DNA of 64,000 bases. Source: Neomegalonema perideroedes DSM 15528. GTDB taxonomy: Bacteria > Pseudomonadota > Alphaproteobacteria > Rhodobacterales > Rhodobacteraceae. This document shows positions 27,014 through 35,832 of the stretch, piece by piece (position 1 is the stretch's first letter; each line of letters begins with the position of its first letter). The notes beneath the pieces are model-generated. The model worked only from the letters and a program-made list of their open reading frames with translations. It was not told the DNA's origin and ran no database searches. Location: contig NZ_KB893653.1 in NCBI RefSeq assembly GCF_000374145.1, positions 133,495 through 197,494 of the forward strand, read 5' to 3'. The translations under genes were made by a program, and so were the position numbers.

Positions 27014-27997
27014 ATGGACAATCTCCAGACCATGCGCGCCTTCGCCGCCGTCGTGGAGGCCGGGTCCTTCACCGCAGCGGCGGAGCAGTTGCGCCTGACT
27101 AAAGGCGTCGTCAGCAAGCAGGTCAGCCAGCTTGAGGGCAGATTAGGCGTGCGGTTGCTCAACCGCACCACCCGCTCGGTGAGCCTCACCGAGTTCGGGC
27201 AGGCCTATTATGAGCGCGTCGCGCGCATCCTGACCGACATCGAGGATCTGGAATCCGCCGCTCAGGAGCGCCAGACCGAGCCGCGCGGACGCCTGCGTCT
27301 GACCGCGCCGCAGGTCTTCGGCGACATGTTCGTGGCGCCGGTGGTGCGGCGCTATCTGGAGCTTTACCCCGAGACCACCGTGGAATTGATCCTCGCGGAC
27401 CGCTTCGTCTCGCTGGTCGAGGAGGGCTTCGACCTCGCGGTGCGCATCGCCGAGCCTCCCGACTCCAGCCTGATCGCCCGCAAGATTCGTCCGGTGCGTC
27501 ATGTGACCTGCGCTTCTCCGGCCTATCTGGGCCGTCGCGGGACGCCCCATCATCCCCGCGATCTGCGCGATCATGATTGCGTCATCGACCTCAACGGGCG
27601 CACGCCCCGCACCTGGCGTTACCGCGCCAACGGCGAGCCTCTGACGGTCAACGTCAACGGGCGGGCGGCGGTCAACAGCGCGGCCTCGGCGCGGGGCATG
27701 GCTCTGGAGGGGCTGGGCGTGGCGCTGATCCCGGATTTCGTCATCGCGGCGGATCTGGCGGCGGGAACCCTCGTCGAGCTTTTCGCCGAGAACCACGCCT
27801 ATGATTCCGCCGTCTATACGATTTATCCCCATGCGCGGCATCTGGCGCCCAAAGTCCGGCGCTTCATCGATCTGCTCAATGAAAGGCTGAAGGACTCGCC
27901 CGACTGGATCGCGCGGCCTTTCTGTCCTTCTCCCGTCGCGCCGGAGCTTCAGCCGCCCGCGCCTGCGGCGGCGCCTCTTCAGGTCAAGGCGGGCTGA
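27014..27997 (+). CDS. LysR-family transcriptional regulator
   Basis: 327 residues from ATG 27014. The N-terminal helix-turn-helix is MRAFAAVVEAGSFTAAAEQLRLTKGVVSKQVSQLEGRLGVRLLNRTTRSVSLTEFG. The effector domain includes GRLRLTAPQVFGDMFVAPVV and FDLAVRIAEPPDSSLIARKI, the pattern of the CrgA/PA0477 subgroup that often controls a neighbouring oxidoreductase. The C-terminal extension after FIDLLNERL is Pro/Ala-rich. It likely regulates the divergent SDR gene. recO follows 4 bp after its stop, so the two may share a transcript. Confidence 0.94.
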   Translation: MDNLQTMRAFAAVVEAGSFTAAAEQLRLTKGVVSKQVSQLEGRLGVRLLNRTTRSVSLTEFGQAYYERVARILTDIEDLESAAQERQTEPRGRLRLTAPQVFGDMFVAPVVRRYLELYPETTVELILADRFVSLVEEGFDLAVRIAEPPDSSLIARKIRPVRHVTCASPAYLGRRGTPHHPRDLRDHDCVIDLNGRTPRTWRYRANGEPLTVNVNGRAAVNSAASARGMALEGLGVALIPDFVIAADLAAGTLVELFAENHAYDSAVYTIYPHARHLAPKVRRFIDLLNERLKDSPDWIARPFCPSPVAPELQPPAPAAAPLQVKAG

Positions 27998-28001
27998 AGC
28001 C

Positions 28002-28727
28002 GTGGAATGGCGCGACGCGGGAATCGCGCTCGGGCTCGCGCGCCATGGCGAGGGCCATGCTCTGCTCGACGTCCTCACCGCCGGACATGGCCGCTGGCGC
28101 GGCTATCTCCATGGCGGCGGAAGCCGGAAACGCGCCTCGCTTCAGCCGGGCGATCTGCTGGACCTCGTCTGGCGGGCGCGGCTGGAGGACCAGCTTGGGA
28201 GCTTCCGCGCCGAATCCCTCGCGAGCCCCGCCGCCCGCGCCCTCGACGACGGCGAGGCTCTGGCCATGCTGAGCGCCCTTTGCGCGCTCTGTCTGCGGCA
28301 TCTGCCCGAACGCGAGCCCGCGCCGGGAATCCACGCCGGAGCCTTGGAGCTTCTCGCCGCCCTGCCCGATCCGCCGCGCCGCCGCGCCGCCTACGCCCAT
28401 TGGGAGCTGCGGCTTCTGGCCGAAATCGGCTTCGGACTGGACTTCACGCGCTGCGCCCTCGGGGGGCCGGCGACGGATCTCGGCTGGGTCTCGCCGCGCA
28501 GCGGACGCGCCGCCGACCGCGCTCTGGGCGCGCCTTGGGCGGAGAAGCTTTTGCCTCTGCCTGTCTTTTTGCGGGACGGCCTGCCGGAGGCTTCTCCGGC
28601 CGAATTGCGCGACGCCCTGCGTCTGACGGGCCATTTCCTCGGACTCTGGGCGGGACGTCAGGGAGCGGGCGACCCCTTGCCTCCGGCCCGTCTGCGGCTG
28701 GCGGCGCGGGCCGAACGCGCCGCCTGA
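28002..28727 (+). CDS. recO: DNA repair protein RecO
   Basis: 241 residues from a GTG at 28002. MEWRDAGIALGLARHGEGHALLDVLTAGHGRWRGYLHGG is the OB-fold of RecO; LLDLVWRARLEDQLGSF and a helical C-terminal domain with HWELRLLAEIGFGLDFTRCALGG follow, a strongly conserved RecO segment. The zinc-binding cysteines are reduced to one here (RCALGG), as in many alphaproteobacteria. RecO loads RecA on SSB-coated DNA with RecR. It starts 4 bp after the LysR gene. Confidence 0.93.
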   Translation: MEWRDAGIALGLARHGEGHALLDVLTAGHGRWRGYLHGGGSRKRASLQPGDLLDLVWRARLEDQLGSFRAESLASPAARALDDGEALAMLSALCALCLRHLPEREPAPGIHAGALELLAALPDPPRRRAAYAHWELRLLAEIGFGLDFTRCALGGPATDLGWVSPRSGRAADRALGAPWAEKLLPLPVFLRDGLPEASPAELRDALRLTGHFLGLWAGRQGAGDPLPPARLRLAARAERAA

Positions 28728-28995
28728 GCCCTCCTGACGCAACTTCCGGATATGGATCGCGCCCTCATTCTCGCGCACGAGGCGAGAAAAGCTTTTAAGG
28801 CTTCGGCTTTTCCCTCATTCCTGCTTCTGTTATGTTTCGAAACGCGTCAAGATGAACGGCGGCGGTCGGAGGATCGCCCGCCCTTCCTGCGGGGCGCGAG
28901 GAATCCGGCGCGGCGCGTTCAGGCGCGCGGCGGGATTTCAGGGGGCGGCGGCTGGAGCGCGCCGCGAAGGTTTGGTTAAGGGCTGGAGCCGCGCA

Positions 28996-31900
28996 ATGTC
29001 CCAATTGGTCGCCACTCTCTTCTGGATTCTGCTTGTGATCCTCGGCGCAGGCATCTTGGGCTGGCTCTTAAGCCGGTTCTGGAGCCGCGAGGGCTTCCGC
29101 TGCGGCGCAGGCGCCCATAACGGCGGCCATCACGGCGACGGGGGATCCGGCCATTCGGCCCATGCTCATGACGTCGAGATCGACGCCCATGGGAATCCGG
29201 TCCGCCTCGGCGACGACGCGCGTTACGGCCTGCTTCTGGCCGAGCGCGACGCTCTGGCTCAGGAGCGCGACGCCCTGCGGCTGAAGGCCGAGGAAGGCGA
29301 CGCCTTGCGCGCCCGCTTCTTGGGCGGCGCGGATTTCGACGGCTCCGCAAGCGTGGAGGGCGAGCCCTCCGGCGAGCTTCTGGCCGCCCGCGCCCGCATC
29401 GCCGAGCTTGAGGGCGAAGCGACGGATCTGGTCCTCTGGCGCACCCGCGCCGAAGAGGGCCGGGTCAACGCCGAATCCGCCTACGCCGAGCTGGAGAAGC
29501 TCCGCGCCGAACTCTCCGCCGCCGAAGAGGCCGCGAAGGACGGCGCCGAAGACCTGCGGTCCAGCGCCGATTCGGAGGCTTGGGGCCTGCGTCAGGATCT
29601 GGAGGAGGCCCGCGCCCGCATCGCCGAGCTTGAAAACGCCTCCGAAGTCGAGGAGGCCGCGCGCCTTCTGAGCCCCGAAGCCAGCGCCAGCCTCGCCCGG
29701 GGCGAGGAGAGCCTGCTCGCCGATCTGGCGGCGGCCCGCGCCCGCATCGTGGATCTGGAGGACCGGCTCGCCGGAGAGGCCCGCGAGGTCGTGCGCTACG
29801 TCTGGCGCGAAGGCGACGAAGAAGCCGACGCCGGGACCGGTGTCGGGGCCTCTGCGGAGCGCGCGACGCCCGCCGCCTTCGCCTCGCTGCGCGCCGAGCT
29901 TGAAGAAGCCCGCGCCCGCCTCTCGCGCATCTCCGAGGACGGCGAAGAGCCTTCGGGCTCGGGCGTTCTGGGCTTCGCGGCCTCGGGCGCGGCGGGTTCC
30001 GATCTTGAGGCCCTGCGCGCCGAACTCTTCGCGACCCGCAACCGCCTCGCCGACGCGGAGGCCGCCCTCAACGCGGCGCAGGCCGAAGCCCTGCCCGCCG
30101 AAAGCGAGCTGACCGCCGCCCGCGCCCGGCTCGTCGAGCTGGAGGCCGAGGCTCAGGCCGCCAAGGAGAAGGCCGCCGCCCTCGAAGGCGAGGTCAAGAC
30201 GCTGGTCGAGACCAATCAGGCCGACGAGGAAGGCGCCCTTCAGGCGAAGACCGAGCTTGATCGTCTGCGCCGCGAGCTTGAGGCGGCTTTGGGCCGGGTG
30301 GACGAGGTCGAAGCCCGCGAGGCCCGGGAAGTCGAGGGCTGGCGGGTCAAATTCGCCGATCTGGAAGGGGGATCCTCCGAGGCGAAGATCGAATCCGAAG
30401 CCGAATTCCGCCGCCTGCATGGCGAATTGGCCTCTCTGACCGGAGCCAAGCGCGCCGCCGACGAAGAGATCGGCCAGCTCCGTCTGCGCCTCGCCGAGGC
30501 CGAGCAGGCCGGGACTCAGGCCGCCGAAGCCTCGCGCGTCAAGCTGGTCGAGCTTGAAGCGGGCTCCGCCGATTCCTCCGCGCTGCTCGACTCCCTGCGC
30601 GCCGAGCTGGAGGCCGCCCGGCTGAAGCTGCGCGACCTCGACGCCCAAGGCGCCGAGGAGAAAGCCGCTTGGGAGCTCAAATTCGCCGATCTTCAGACCG
30701 GCTCCTCCGAGGCCGCGACCGAATCCGAAGCCGAATTCCGTCGCCTGCATGGCGAATTGGCCTCTCTGACCGGGGCCAAGCGCGCCGCCGACGAAGAGAT
30801 CGGCCAGCTCCGCCTGCGCCTCGCCGAGGCCGAGCAGGCCGGGACTCAGGCCGCCGAAGCCTCGCGCGTCAAGCTGGTCGAGCTTGAAGCGGGCTCCGCC
30901 GATTCCTCCGCGCTGCTCGATTCCCTGCGCGCCGAGCTGGAGGCCGCCCGGCTGAAGCTGCGCGATCTCGACGCCCAAGGCGCCGAGGAGAAAGCCGCTT
31001 GGGAGTTGAAGCTCTCCGGCGCCCAAAGCGAGACCGAGGCCGAATTGGCGCGTCTGCGCGGCGAACTGACGGCGGCTCAAGGCCGCATCGGCGAGCTGGA
31101 GGGCGGGGCCTCCGAAGAGGCGACGCTCTGGAAGACCAAATTCGCCGATCTGGAAAGCGGCTCCTCCGAGGCGAAGACCGAATCCGAAGCCGAATTCCGC
31201 CGCCTGCATGGCGAACTCGCCTCTCTGACCGGGGCCAAGCGCGCCGTCGACGAGGAGCTCGGCCGGCTCCGCCTGCGCCTCGCCGAGGCCGAGGCTGCGG
31301 CCGCCGCCTCCGTCGCGGAGCCCGCCGCTGAAAGCGAATCCGACGCCCTGCGCATCCGCATCGCGCGTCTGGAGGCGGGGGCCTCCTCATCCTCCTCCGA
31401 AATCGAATTGCTGCAATCTCAGCTGCGTTCGGCGCGCGGCCGCGTCTCCGAGCTGGAGGCGAGCGCCTCAAACGGCGGAGCGGCGGGCGGCGCTCTGGGC
31501 TTCGCCTCGCTCAATTCCGAGACCTCCGCCGAACTCGACGCCCTGCGTCTGGATCTGCGCAAGGCTCATGACCGCATCGCCGAGCTGAAAGCCCAAGGCG
31601 AAGGCGGAACGGAGATCCGCACCGAAATCCGCGAGGTGATCCGCTACGTCGAGCGCCCCGCCGCCGAAGCCGCCGAGGCCGAGGAGGAGGCCCATCCCTT
31701 CACCGACGAAGAGCGCGAAGCTCAGGAGCTGATCCGCTCCGGCGCCCGCGACTTCTCGCGCCCGACGCTGCTGCTCTCCGCGCCCCGCGCGGGCGAGGCG
31801 CCGGACGATCTGAAGCTCATCCGCGGCGTCGGGCCGAAGCTCGAAGGCCTGCTCCATGAGAACGGGATCTATTACTTCGAGCAGCTCGCCGCCTTCACCC

Positions 31901-32418
31901 CCCGCGACATCGCGTGGATCGACGGCCAGCTCGAAGAATTCCCCGGCCGCATCCTCCGCGACCGCTGGGTGCCTCAGGCCCGCGAATTCGCACGGCTTAA
32001 GGGCGTCGCGAGCTCCGGCGCGGCCTCCGCCGCCCCGAAGAAATCCATCTTCGCGGAGGTGGGCGAGACGCCCGCCGCGCCCAAGCCCGCGCCCAAGACC
32101 GTCTCGGCGGAGCTGACCCAAGTCGAGGCCGAGGCCCTGCGCCTGATCGACAGCGGCGAAAATTTCGAAGGGCTCGAAGGCTTCGCAGGCGCTCTGCCCT
32201 CCGCGAACCGCGGCGAGCCGGACGATCTCAAGCGCATCCGGGGCGTGGCCTATAAGCTGGAGGAGCAGCTCCACGAATTGGGGATCTATTACTTCGACCA
32301 GATCGCCGAGATGTCGCCCGCCGAAGCCGCTTGGCTCGACTGGCGTCTGGGCCTGCGGGGCCGGGTGATCCGCTATCGCTGGATCGCTCAGGCGCAGGTC
32401 TTCGCCGCCGAGGACTGA
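28996..32418 (+). CDS. Large membrane-anchored coiled-coil protein with two C-terminal helix-hairpin-helix modules
   Basis: 1,140 residues from ATG 28996, which puts a membrane helix at residues 5-28 (VATLFWILLVILGAGILGWLLSRF). A His/Gly-rich segment follows, then about 850 residues of heptad-like Glu/Ala/Arg/Leu sequence. Residues about 451-670 are two near-identical 110-residue repeats, and part of the unit recurs near 715-765. Two homologous C-terminal modules, near 935-1000 and 1073-1138, share DDLK-IRGV...KLE--LHE-GIYYF-QIA and end in R-RW--QA; they match the predicted helix-hairpin-helix 'flap endonuclease-like' fold of COG3743. In relatives a shorter protein carries one such module. 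It may link DNA or nucleoid to the membrane; that is inference. No nuclease residues are evident. Confidence 0.85.
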   Translation: MSQLVATLFWILLVILGAGILGWLLSRFWSREGFRCGAGAHNGGHHGDGGSGHSAHAHDVEIDAHGNPVRLGDDARYGLLLAERDALAQERDALRLKAEEGDALRARFLGGADFDGSASVEGEPSGELLAARARIAELEGEATDLVLWRTRAEEGRVNAESAYAELEKLRAELSAAEEAAKDGAEDLRSSADSEAWGLRQDLEEARARIAELENASEVEEAARLLSPEASASLARGEESLLADLAAARARIVDLEDRLAGEAREVVRYVWREGDEEADAGTGVGASAERATPAAFASLRAELEEARARLSRISEDGEEPSGSGVLGFAASGAAGSDLEALRAELFATRNRLADAEAALNAAQAEALPAESELTAARARLVELEAEAQAAKEKAAALEGEVKTLVETNQADEEGALQAKTELDRLRRELEAALGRVDEVEAREAREVEGWRVKFADLEGGSSEAKIESEAEFRRLHGELASLTGAKRAADEEIGQLRLRLAEAEQAGTQAAEASRVKLVELEAGSADSSALLDSLRAELEAARLKLRDLDAQGAEEKAAWELKFADLQTGSSEAATESEAEFRRLHGELASLTGAKRAADEEIGQLRLRLAEAEQAGTQAAEASRVKLVELEAGSADSSALLDSLRAELEAARLKLRDLDAQGAEEKAAWELKLSGAQSETEAELARLRGELTAAQGRIGELEGGASEEATLWKTKFADLESGSSEAKTESEAEFRRLHGELASLTGAKRAVDEELGRLRLRLAEAEAAAAASVAEPAAESESDALRIRIARLEAGASSSSSEIELLQSQLRSARGRVSELEASASNGGAAGGALGFASLNSETSAELDALRLDLRKAHDRIAELKAQGEGGTEIRTEIREVIRYVERPAAEAAEAEEEAHPFTDEEREAQELIRSGARDFSRPTLLLSAPRAGEAPDDLKLIRGVGPKLEGLLHENGIYYFEQLAAFTPRDIAWIDGQLEEFPGRILRDRWVPQAREFARLKGVASSGAASAAPKKSIFAEVGETPAAPKPAPKTVSAELTQVEAEALRLIDSGENFEGLEGFAGALPSANRGEPDDLKRIRGVAYKLEEQLHELGIYYFDQIAEMSPAEAAWLDWRLGLRGRVIRYRWIAQAQVFAAED
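30346..31005 (+). repeat. Two tandem 330-bp repeats in the coiled-coil gene
   Basis: Units 30346-30675 and 30676-31005 are nearly identical at the DNA level (for example AATTCGCCGAT at 30350 and 30680, GGCGAATTGGCC at 30421 and 30751). A third, partial and more diverged copy covers about 31138-31290. The period is 110 codons, so the frame is kept. Confidence 0.9.
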
Positions 32419-32570
32419 GCCTTCCCGAGCCGAATTTCAGGGGCCGCCGCCTTTTTCCGAGGCGGCGGCCTCGTCTTTCGATGCGGCTCCTTGCGGGATC
32501 GTGAAGCCCGCTTCGACCGGGGCTTGTGCTAGCTTGGCGGCCTTCGCCAGGCCTCACAGGAGCTTGCCCC

Positions 32571-33065
32571 ATGACGCTCAGCCGCTTGATCCCCCTTGGG
32601 ACCGCCGCCGCGCTTTCCGCCTTCTTCGCCCTTTCGCCGCTCGCCGCCCAGGAGGCCGCCGAGACTCCGGCGCTCGCGCCCGCCGAGGCGCTCAAGGCGC
32701 GCGTCGCGGCGATGAAGGCCATCGGCGGCGCCAATCGCGCTTTAGCGCCTCTGGCGGCGGGCCAGACGGTTCCGGCGGCGGCGCTTCAGGCGGCCGCCAA
32801 GACCATGAGCGAGGAAGGCGCCAAGCTGGCCGCGTTCTTCCCGGCGGGCTCCTCGATCTCCGATCTGCCGGAGAGCTACGCCTTGCCGACGATCTGGTCG
32901 GATTCCGAAGGCTTCTCCGCCGCGCTGGAGAAATTCCAGAAGGCCGCCCATGGGCTTGAGCAGGCCGCCGAAGGCGGGGATCAGGCCGCGATCTCCGCCG
33001 CCTTCGCCGAGCTGCGCCCGACCTGCGGCGCTTGTCATCAGACCTATCGCCAGCCGAAGAACTGA
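32571..33065 (+). CDS. Cytochrome c' (class II c-type cytochrome)
   Basis: 164 residues from ATG 32571. A signal peptide (LIPLGTAAALSAFFALSPLAAQ) targets it to the periplasm. The mature part is a helical bundle: LKARVAAMKAIGGANRALAPLA, then a C-terminal single haem site CGACH in FAELRPTCGACHQTYRQPKN, the hallmark of cytochrome c'. These proteins bind NO or CO and may protect from nitrosative stress or carry electrons. The stop overlaps the next cytochrome start (TGATG), so the two are translationally coupled. Confidence 0.9.
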   Translation: MTLSRLIPLGTAAALSAFFALSPLAAQEAAETPALAPAEALKARVAAMKAIGGANRALAPLAAGQTVPAAALQAAAKTMSEEGAKLAAFFPAGSSISDLPESYALPTIWSDSEGFSAALEKFQKAAHGLEQAAEGGDQAAISAAFAELRPTCGACHQTYRQPKN

Positions 33066-33979
33066 TGGCGGGCCTCCTCCGGCGCGCTCTGAAGGGCGGG
33101 CTGGTCCTCGCGGCGGCGGTCGGGGCGGCTCTGGCCGTCCCGGCCTTCGCGCCGGGACTGGTCTGGTCGCGCGCCGCCACGACGCCCGCAGGCTTCGCGC
33201 CGAGCGCCGAACGCGGCGCCTATCTTTATGCGGCGGGAGGCTGCGCCTCCTGCCACGCCACGCCGGGCCGCGAGGACGGGGCTCCGGCGGGCGGCCATGA
33301 ATTGGCCTCGCCTTTCGGAAGCTTCCTCGTCCCCAACATCACGCCGGACCGCGAAACCGGAATCGGCGGCTGGAGCGGCGAAGACTTCATCCGCGCCATG
33401 ACTCTCGGGATAGATCCGAAGGGACGGCATCTCTATCCGGCCTTCCCCTACGCCTCCTACGCCCGGATGACCAATGAGGATCTGCTCGACCTCAAGGCCC
33501 ATCTGGATTCTCTGGAGCCGGTGGCGCGGGCCAATCAGCCGCATCAATTGGGCTTTCCCTTCTCGGTGCGGCCCGGACTGGCGCTCTGGAAGCTGGCCTT
33601 CTTCGATCCGACGCCGGACAGCCGTCTGCCCGTCGCCGCTTCGGCCGCGGCCCGGCGCGGCGCCTATCTGGCGGAAGGCCCCGGCCATTGCGCCGAATGC
33701 CATAGCGACCGCAATTTCGCGGGCGCCATCCGCCCCGAGACTTGGATGGCCGGAACCCCCGCAGGCCCGGACGGGCGGCGCGTGCCGGGAATCCGGGGCG
33801 CGGATCTCGGCGGCTGGGAGCCTGAGGATCTCGTCTTCGCGCTCGAATACGGCATGACCCCCGACGGCGACGAACTCGCCCGCGGGATGGATCTCGTCGT
33901 GCGCGAGAACACGAGCAAGCTCACGCCGGAGGATCGCGAGGCCATAGCCGCCTATCTCATGAGCCTGCGCGGCTCCTGA
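33065..33979 (+). CDS. Dihaem cytochrome c
   Basis: 304 residues from ATG 33065. An N-terminal hydrophobic segment (GGLVLAAAVGAALAVPAFAPG) is a signal or membrane anchor. Two haem sites are visible: CASCH in AAGGCASCHATPG and CAECH in GHCAECHSDRN, each in its own cytochrome c fold; NITPDRETGIGGWSGEDFIRAMTLGI and YPAFPYASYARMTNEDLLDLKAHL are typical of the alcohol-dehydrogenase cytochrome subunit family, but with two rather than three haems. It probably passes electrons with the coupled cytochrome c'. No cognate dehydrogenase is next to it. Confidence 0.9.
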   Translation: MAGLLRRALKGGLVLAAAVGAALAVPAFAPGLVWSRAATTPAGFAPSAERGAYLYAAGGCASCHATPGREDGAPAGGHELASPFGSFLVPNITPDRETGIGGWSGEDFIRAMTLGIDPKGRHLYPAFPYASYARMTNEDLLDLKAHLDSLEPVARANQPHQLGFPFSVRPGLALWKLAFFDPTPDSRLPVAASAAARRGAYLAEGPGHCAECHSDRNFAGAIRPETWMAGTPAGPDGRRVPGIRGADLGGWEPEDLVFALEYGMTPDGDELARGMDLVVRENTSKLTPEDREAIAAYLMSLRGS

Positions 33980-34166
33980 GCCCTCGCCTGCGCGCGAAGC
34001 CTGCGCGGCGCCTCCCTGAAGCCGGGGCGCCGCGCCTCTCCCCGCGTCAACCAAGGATTAACCTTGACCTGATTGGGAAAATCGTCTCAGGCTGAAGAAC
34101 TGGCGCGCGGCTTCGGCCTCTTCGCCGCCAAATTCAAAAAACGCATCCTTGGGAGGATGACGCCTG

Positions 34167-35132
34167 ATGTCGAATCTCCGTTCTCTGCGCGGGGCCGTCG
34201 CGGCCGCCGCTTTCAGCCTCGTCTTCGCGACGGGCGCCGCCTTCGCCGCCGAAGATCTCTCGATCATGGTTCCCGCCAATCCGGGCGGCGGCTGGGATCA
34301 GACCGGCCGCGCCATGGCCGAAGTTCTGCAAGGCGAGAAGCTCGCCCGCTCGGTCGAGGTGGACAACGTCGCGGGCGCGGGCGGCACCATCGGCCTCGCG
34401 CAATTCGCCTCGCGCCCCGGCGAGCCCGACGCCATGCTGGTCATGGGCCTCGTGATGACCGGCGCCATCCTGACCAATAATTCTCCGGTGACGCTGGAGA
34501 GCACCACCCCCCTCGCCCGCCTGACCTCGGAATATGAGGGGCTGGTGGTTCCCGCCGATTCGCCGCTGAAGACCATCGGCGAGCTGGTCGAGAAGCTGAA
34601 GGCCGATCCGGCTTCGGTCTCCTGGGGCGGCGGCTCGGCGGGCGGCACGGACCATATTCTCGCGGGCCTCGTGATGAAGGCCGTGGGCGCCGACACCTCC
34701 AAGCTGAACTACGTCGCCCATTCCGGCGGCGGCGAGGCCCTCGCCTCGATCCTCGGCGGCCATGTGACGGTCGGCGTCTCGGGCGTCGGCGAATTCGTCG
34801 AGCAGGCCAACAGCGGCAAGCTGCGCTTCCTCGCGGTCTCCTCCGACGAGCAGATCGAGGGCGTCGAGGCCCCGACGCTGGCCGAAAGCGGCGTGGACGT
34901 GGTGCTGGGCAACTGGCGCGGCGTGGTGGGCTCGCCGGGGATCGACGACGAGGAGCGCGCCGCGCTGCTCGCCACGCTCGACGCCATGGCCGCCACCGAG
35001 GCTTGGAGGAAGATCCTCTCGGATCGCGGCTGGACCGACGCCTATCTTTCGGGCGACGCCTTCGCCGAATTCCTCAAGGAGGACGACGCCCGCGTGGTCC
35101 AGACCCTGAAGGACATCGGCCTCGTCGAGTGA
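34167..35132 (+). CDS. tctC: Tripartite tricarboxylate transporter, periplasmic binding protein
   Basis: 321 residues. Signal peptide AVAAAAFSLVFATGAAFAAED, then SIMVPANPGGGWDQTGRAMAEVL, the ligand-contacting start of TctC/Bug proteins; AQFASRPGEPDAMLVMG, SWGGGSAGGTDHILAGLV and LGNWRGVVGSPGIDD are also family signatures. It captures a carboxylate such as citrate or a related acid in the periplasm and hands it to TctAB. First gene of tctCBA. No TctDE-type sensor/regulator pair is adjacent, so its control is not visible. Confidence 0.94.
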   Translation: MSNLRSLRGAVAAAAFSLVFATGAAFAAEDLSIMVPANPGGGWDQTGRAMAEVLQGEKLARSVEVDNVAGAGGTIGLAQFASRPGEPDAMLVMGLVMTGAILTNNSPVTLESTTPLARLTSEYEGLVVPADSPLKTIGELVEKLKADPASVSWGGGSAGGTDHILAGLVMKAVGADTSKLNYVAHSGGGEALASILGGHVTVGVSGVGEFVEQANSGKLRFLAVSSDEQIEGVEAPTLAESGVDVVLGNWRGVVGSPGIDDEERAALLATLDAMAATEAWRKILSDRGWTDAYLSGDAFAEFLKEDDARVVQTLKDIGLVE

Positions 35133-35203
35133 CGTTTCGAGGCGGAGGGGCCGCGCGCTCCTCCGCTTTTGCGCGCCGCGCCTCCAGATCTGAGGATTCT
35201 CCC

Positions 35204-35713
35204 ATGCGCCTGACCGCCCGCGCCGGAGCCGGCCTTTTCGCCGCCGCCGTCGGCGTCTTCTTTTACGCCTATTCCTTCGACATCCGTCAGCCGCCGAGCC
35301 TTTCGACGCTCTCCGGCCCGCGGATCTTCCCGCAGATGACGGGTTTGGCGCTGGCGGCGCTGGGCCTGCTCTTCGCGGTGAACGAAACGCTGAATCCGAC
35401 CGCCTTCCCCGAAGAAGAGCGCCCCGGCCCCTTCGATTATAAAGCCTTCGGCCTGACGCTCGGGTCTTTGGTCCTGTTCATCCTGCTGCTGCCGCGTCTG
35501 GGCTTCATCATCGCCGAGACGGCCATGTTCGGAATCGTGGCCATGGCCTTCGGCGCGCGCAGGCCCTTGCAGGCTTTCGGCGTGGGGCTGATCGTGGCTC
35601 TGATCGTCTATTACGTCTTCACGCAATGGCTGGGCCTGCGCCTGCCGGTGGGCGACGTCTTCCGCAACGAGCCTTTGCGCGGCGCTTTGAACTTCTTCGG
35701 CTGGCGTCCTTAG
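35204..35713 (+). CDS. tctB: Tripartite tricarboxylate transporter, small membrane subunit
   Basis: 169 residues from ATG 35204. Four membrane segments are predicted: [60 protein letters not shown] and [20 protein letters not shown]; the GPRIFP and LGFI-A elements fit TctB. It accompanies TctA in the inner membrane. Its stop is directly followed (2 bp) by a family 1 palindrome, which separates it from tctA. Confidence 0.88.
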   Translation: MRLTARAGAGLFAAAVGVFFYAYSFDIRQPPSLSTLSGPRIFPQMTGLALAALGLLFAVNETLNPTAFPEEERPGPFDYKAFGLTLGSLVLFILLLPRLGFIIAETAMFGIVAMAFGARRPLQAFGVGLIVALIVYYVFTQWLGLRLPVGDVFRNEPLRGALNFFGWRP

Positions 35714-35714
35714 A

Positions 35715-35758
35715 GCGCTTTCCAGCGAAACCGATCAGGTTTCGCGTCGTGAAAGCGC
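35715..35758 (+). repeat. Dispersed palindrome, family 1, copy 4 (fully compensated)
   Basis: Outer stem GCGCTTTC/GAAAGCGC and inner stem GCGAAACC/GGTTTCGC, loop GATCA, internal loop CA/GTCGT. Relative to copies 1 and 2, changes on one arm are matched on the other in both stems. It lies between tctB and tctA in the direction of transcription. Confidence 0.92.
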
Positions 35759-35832
35759 GACGGAATAAAGGCCGCCTTTTCGCGAACTCCTCCAGACATG
35801 AGGCGCCCCGAAAGCGTCTCAGGAGCCTTCCC

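Noticed and set aside
29068-31209. A 713-residue open frame on the minus strand opposite the coiled-coil gene
   Set aside because: Its sequence follows the codon bias and repeat pattern of the plus-strand gene; high-G+C DNA keeps antisense frames open. It has no recognisable domain.
30346-31290. Large tandem repeats as a possible mobile element
   Set aside because: They are in-frame coding repeats of a coiled coil with no terminal inverted repeats or transposase.
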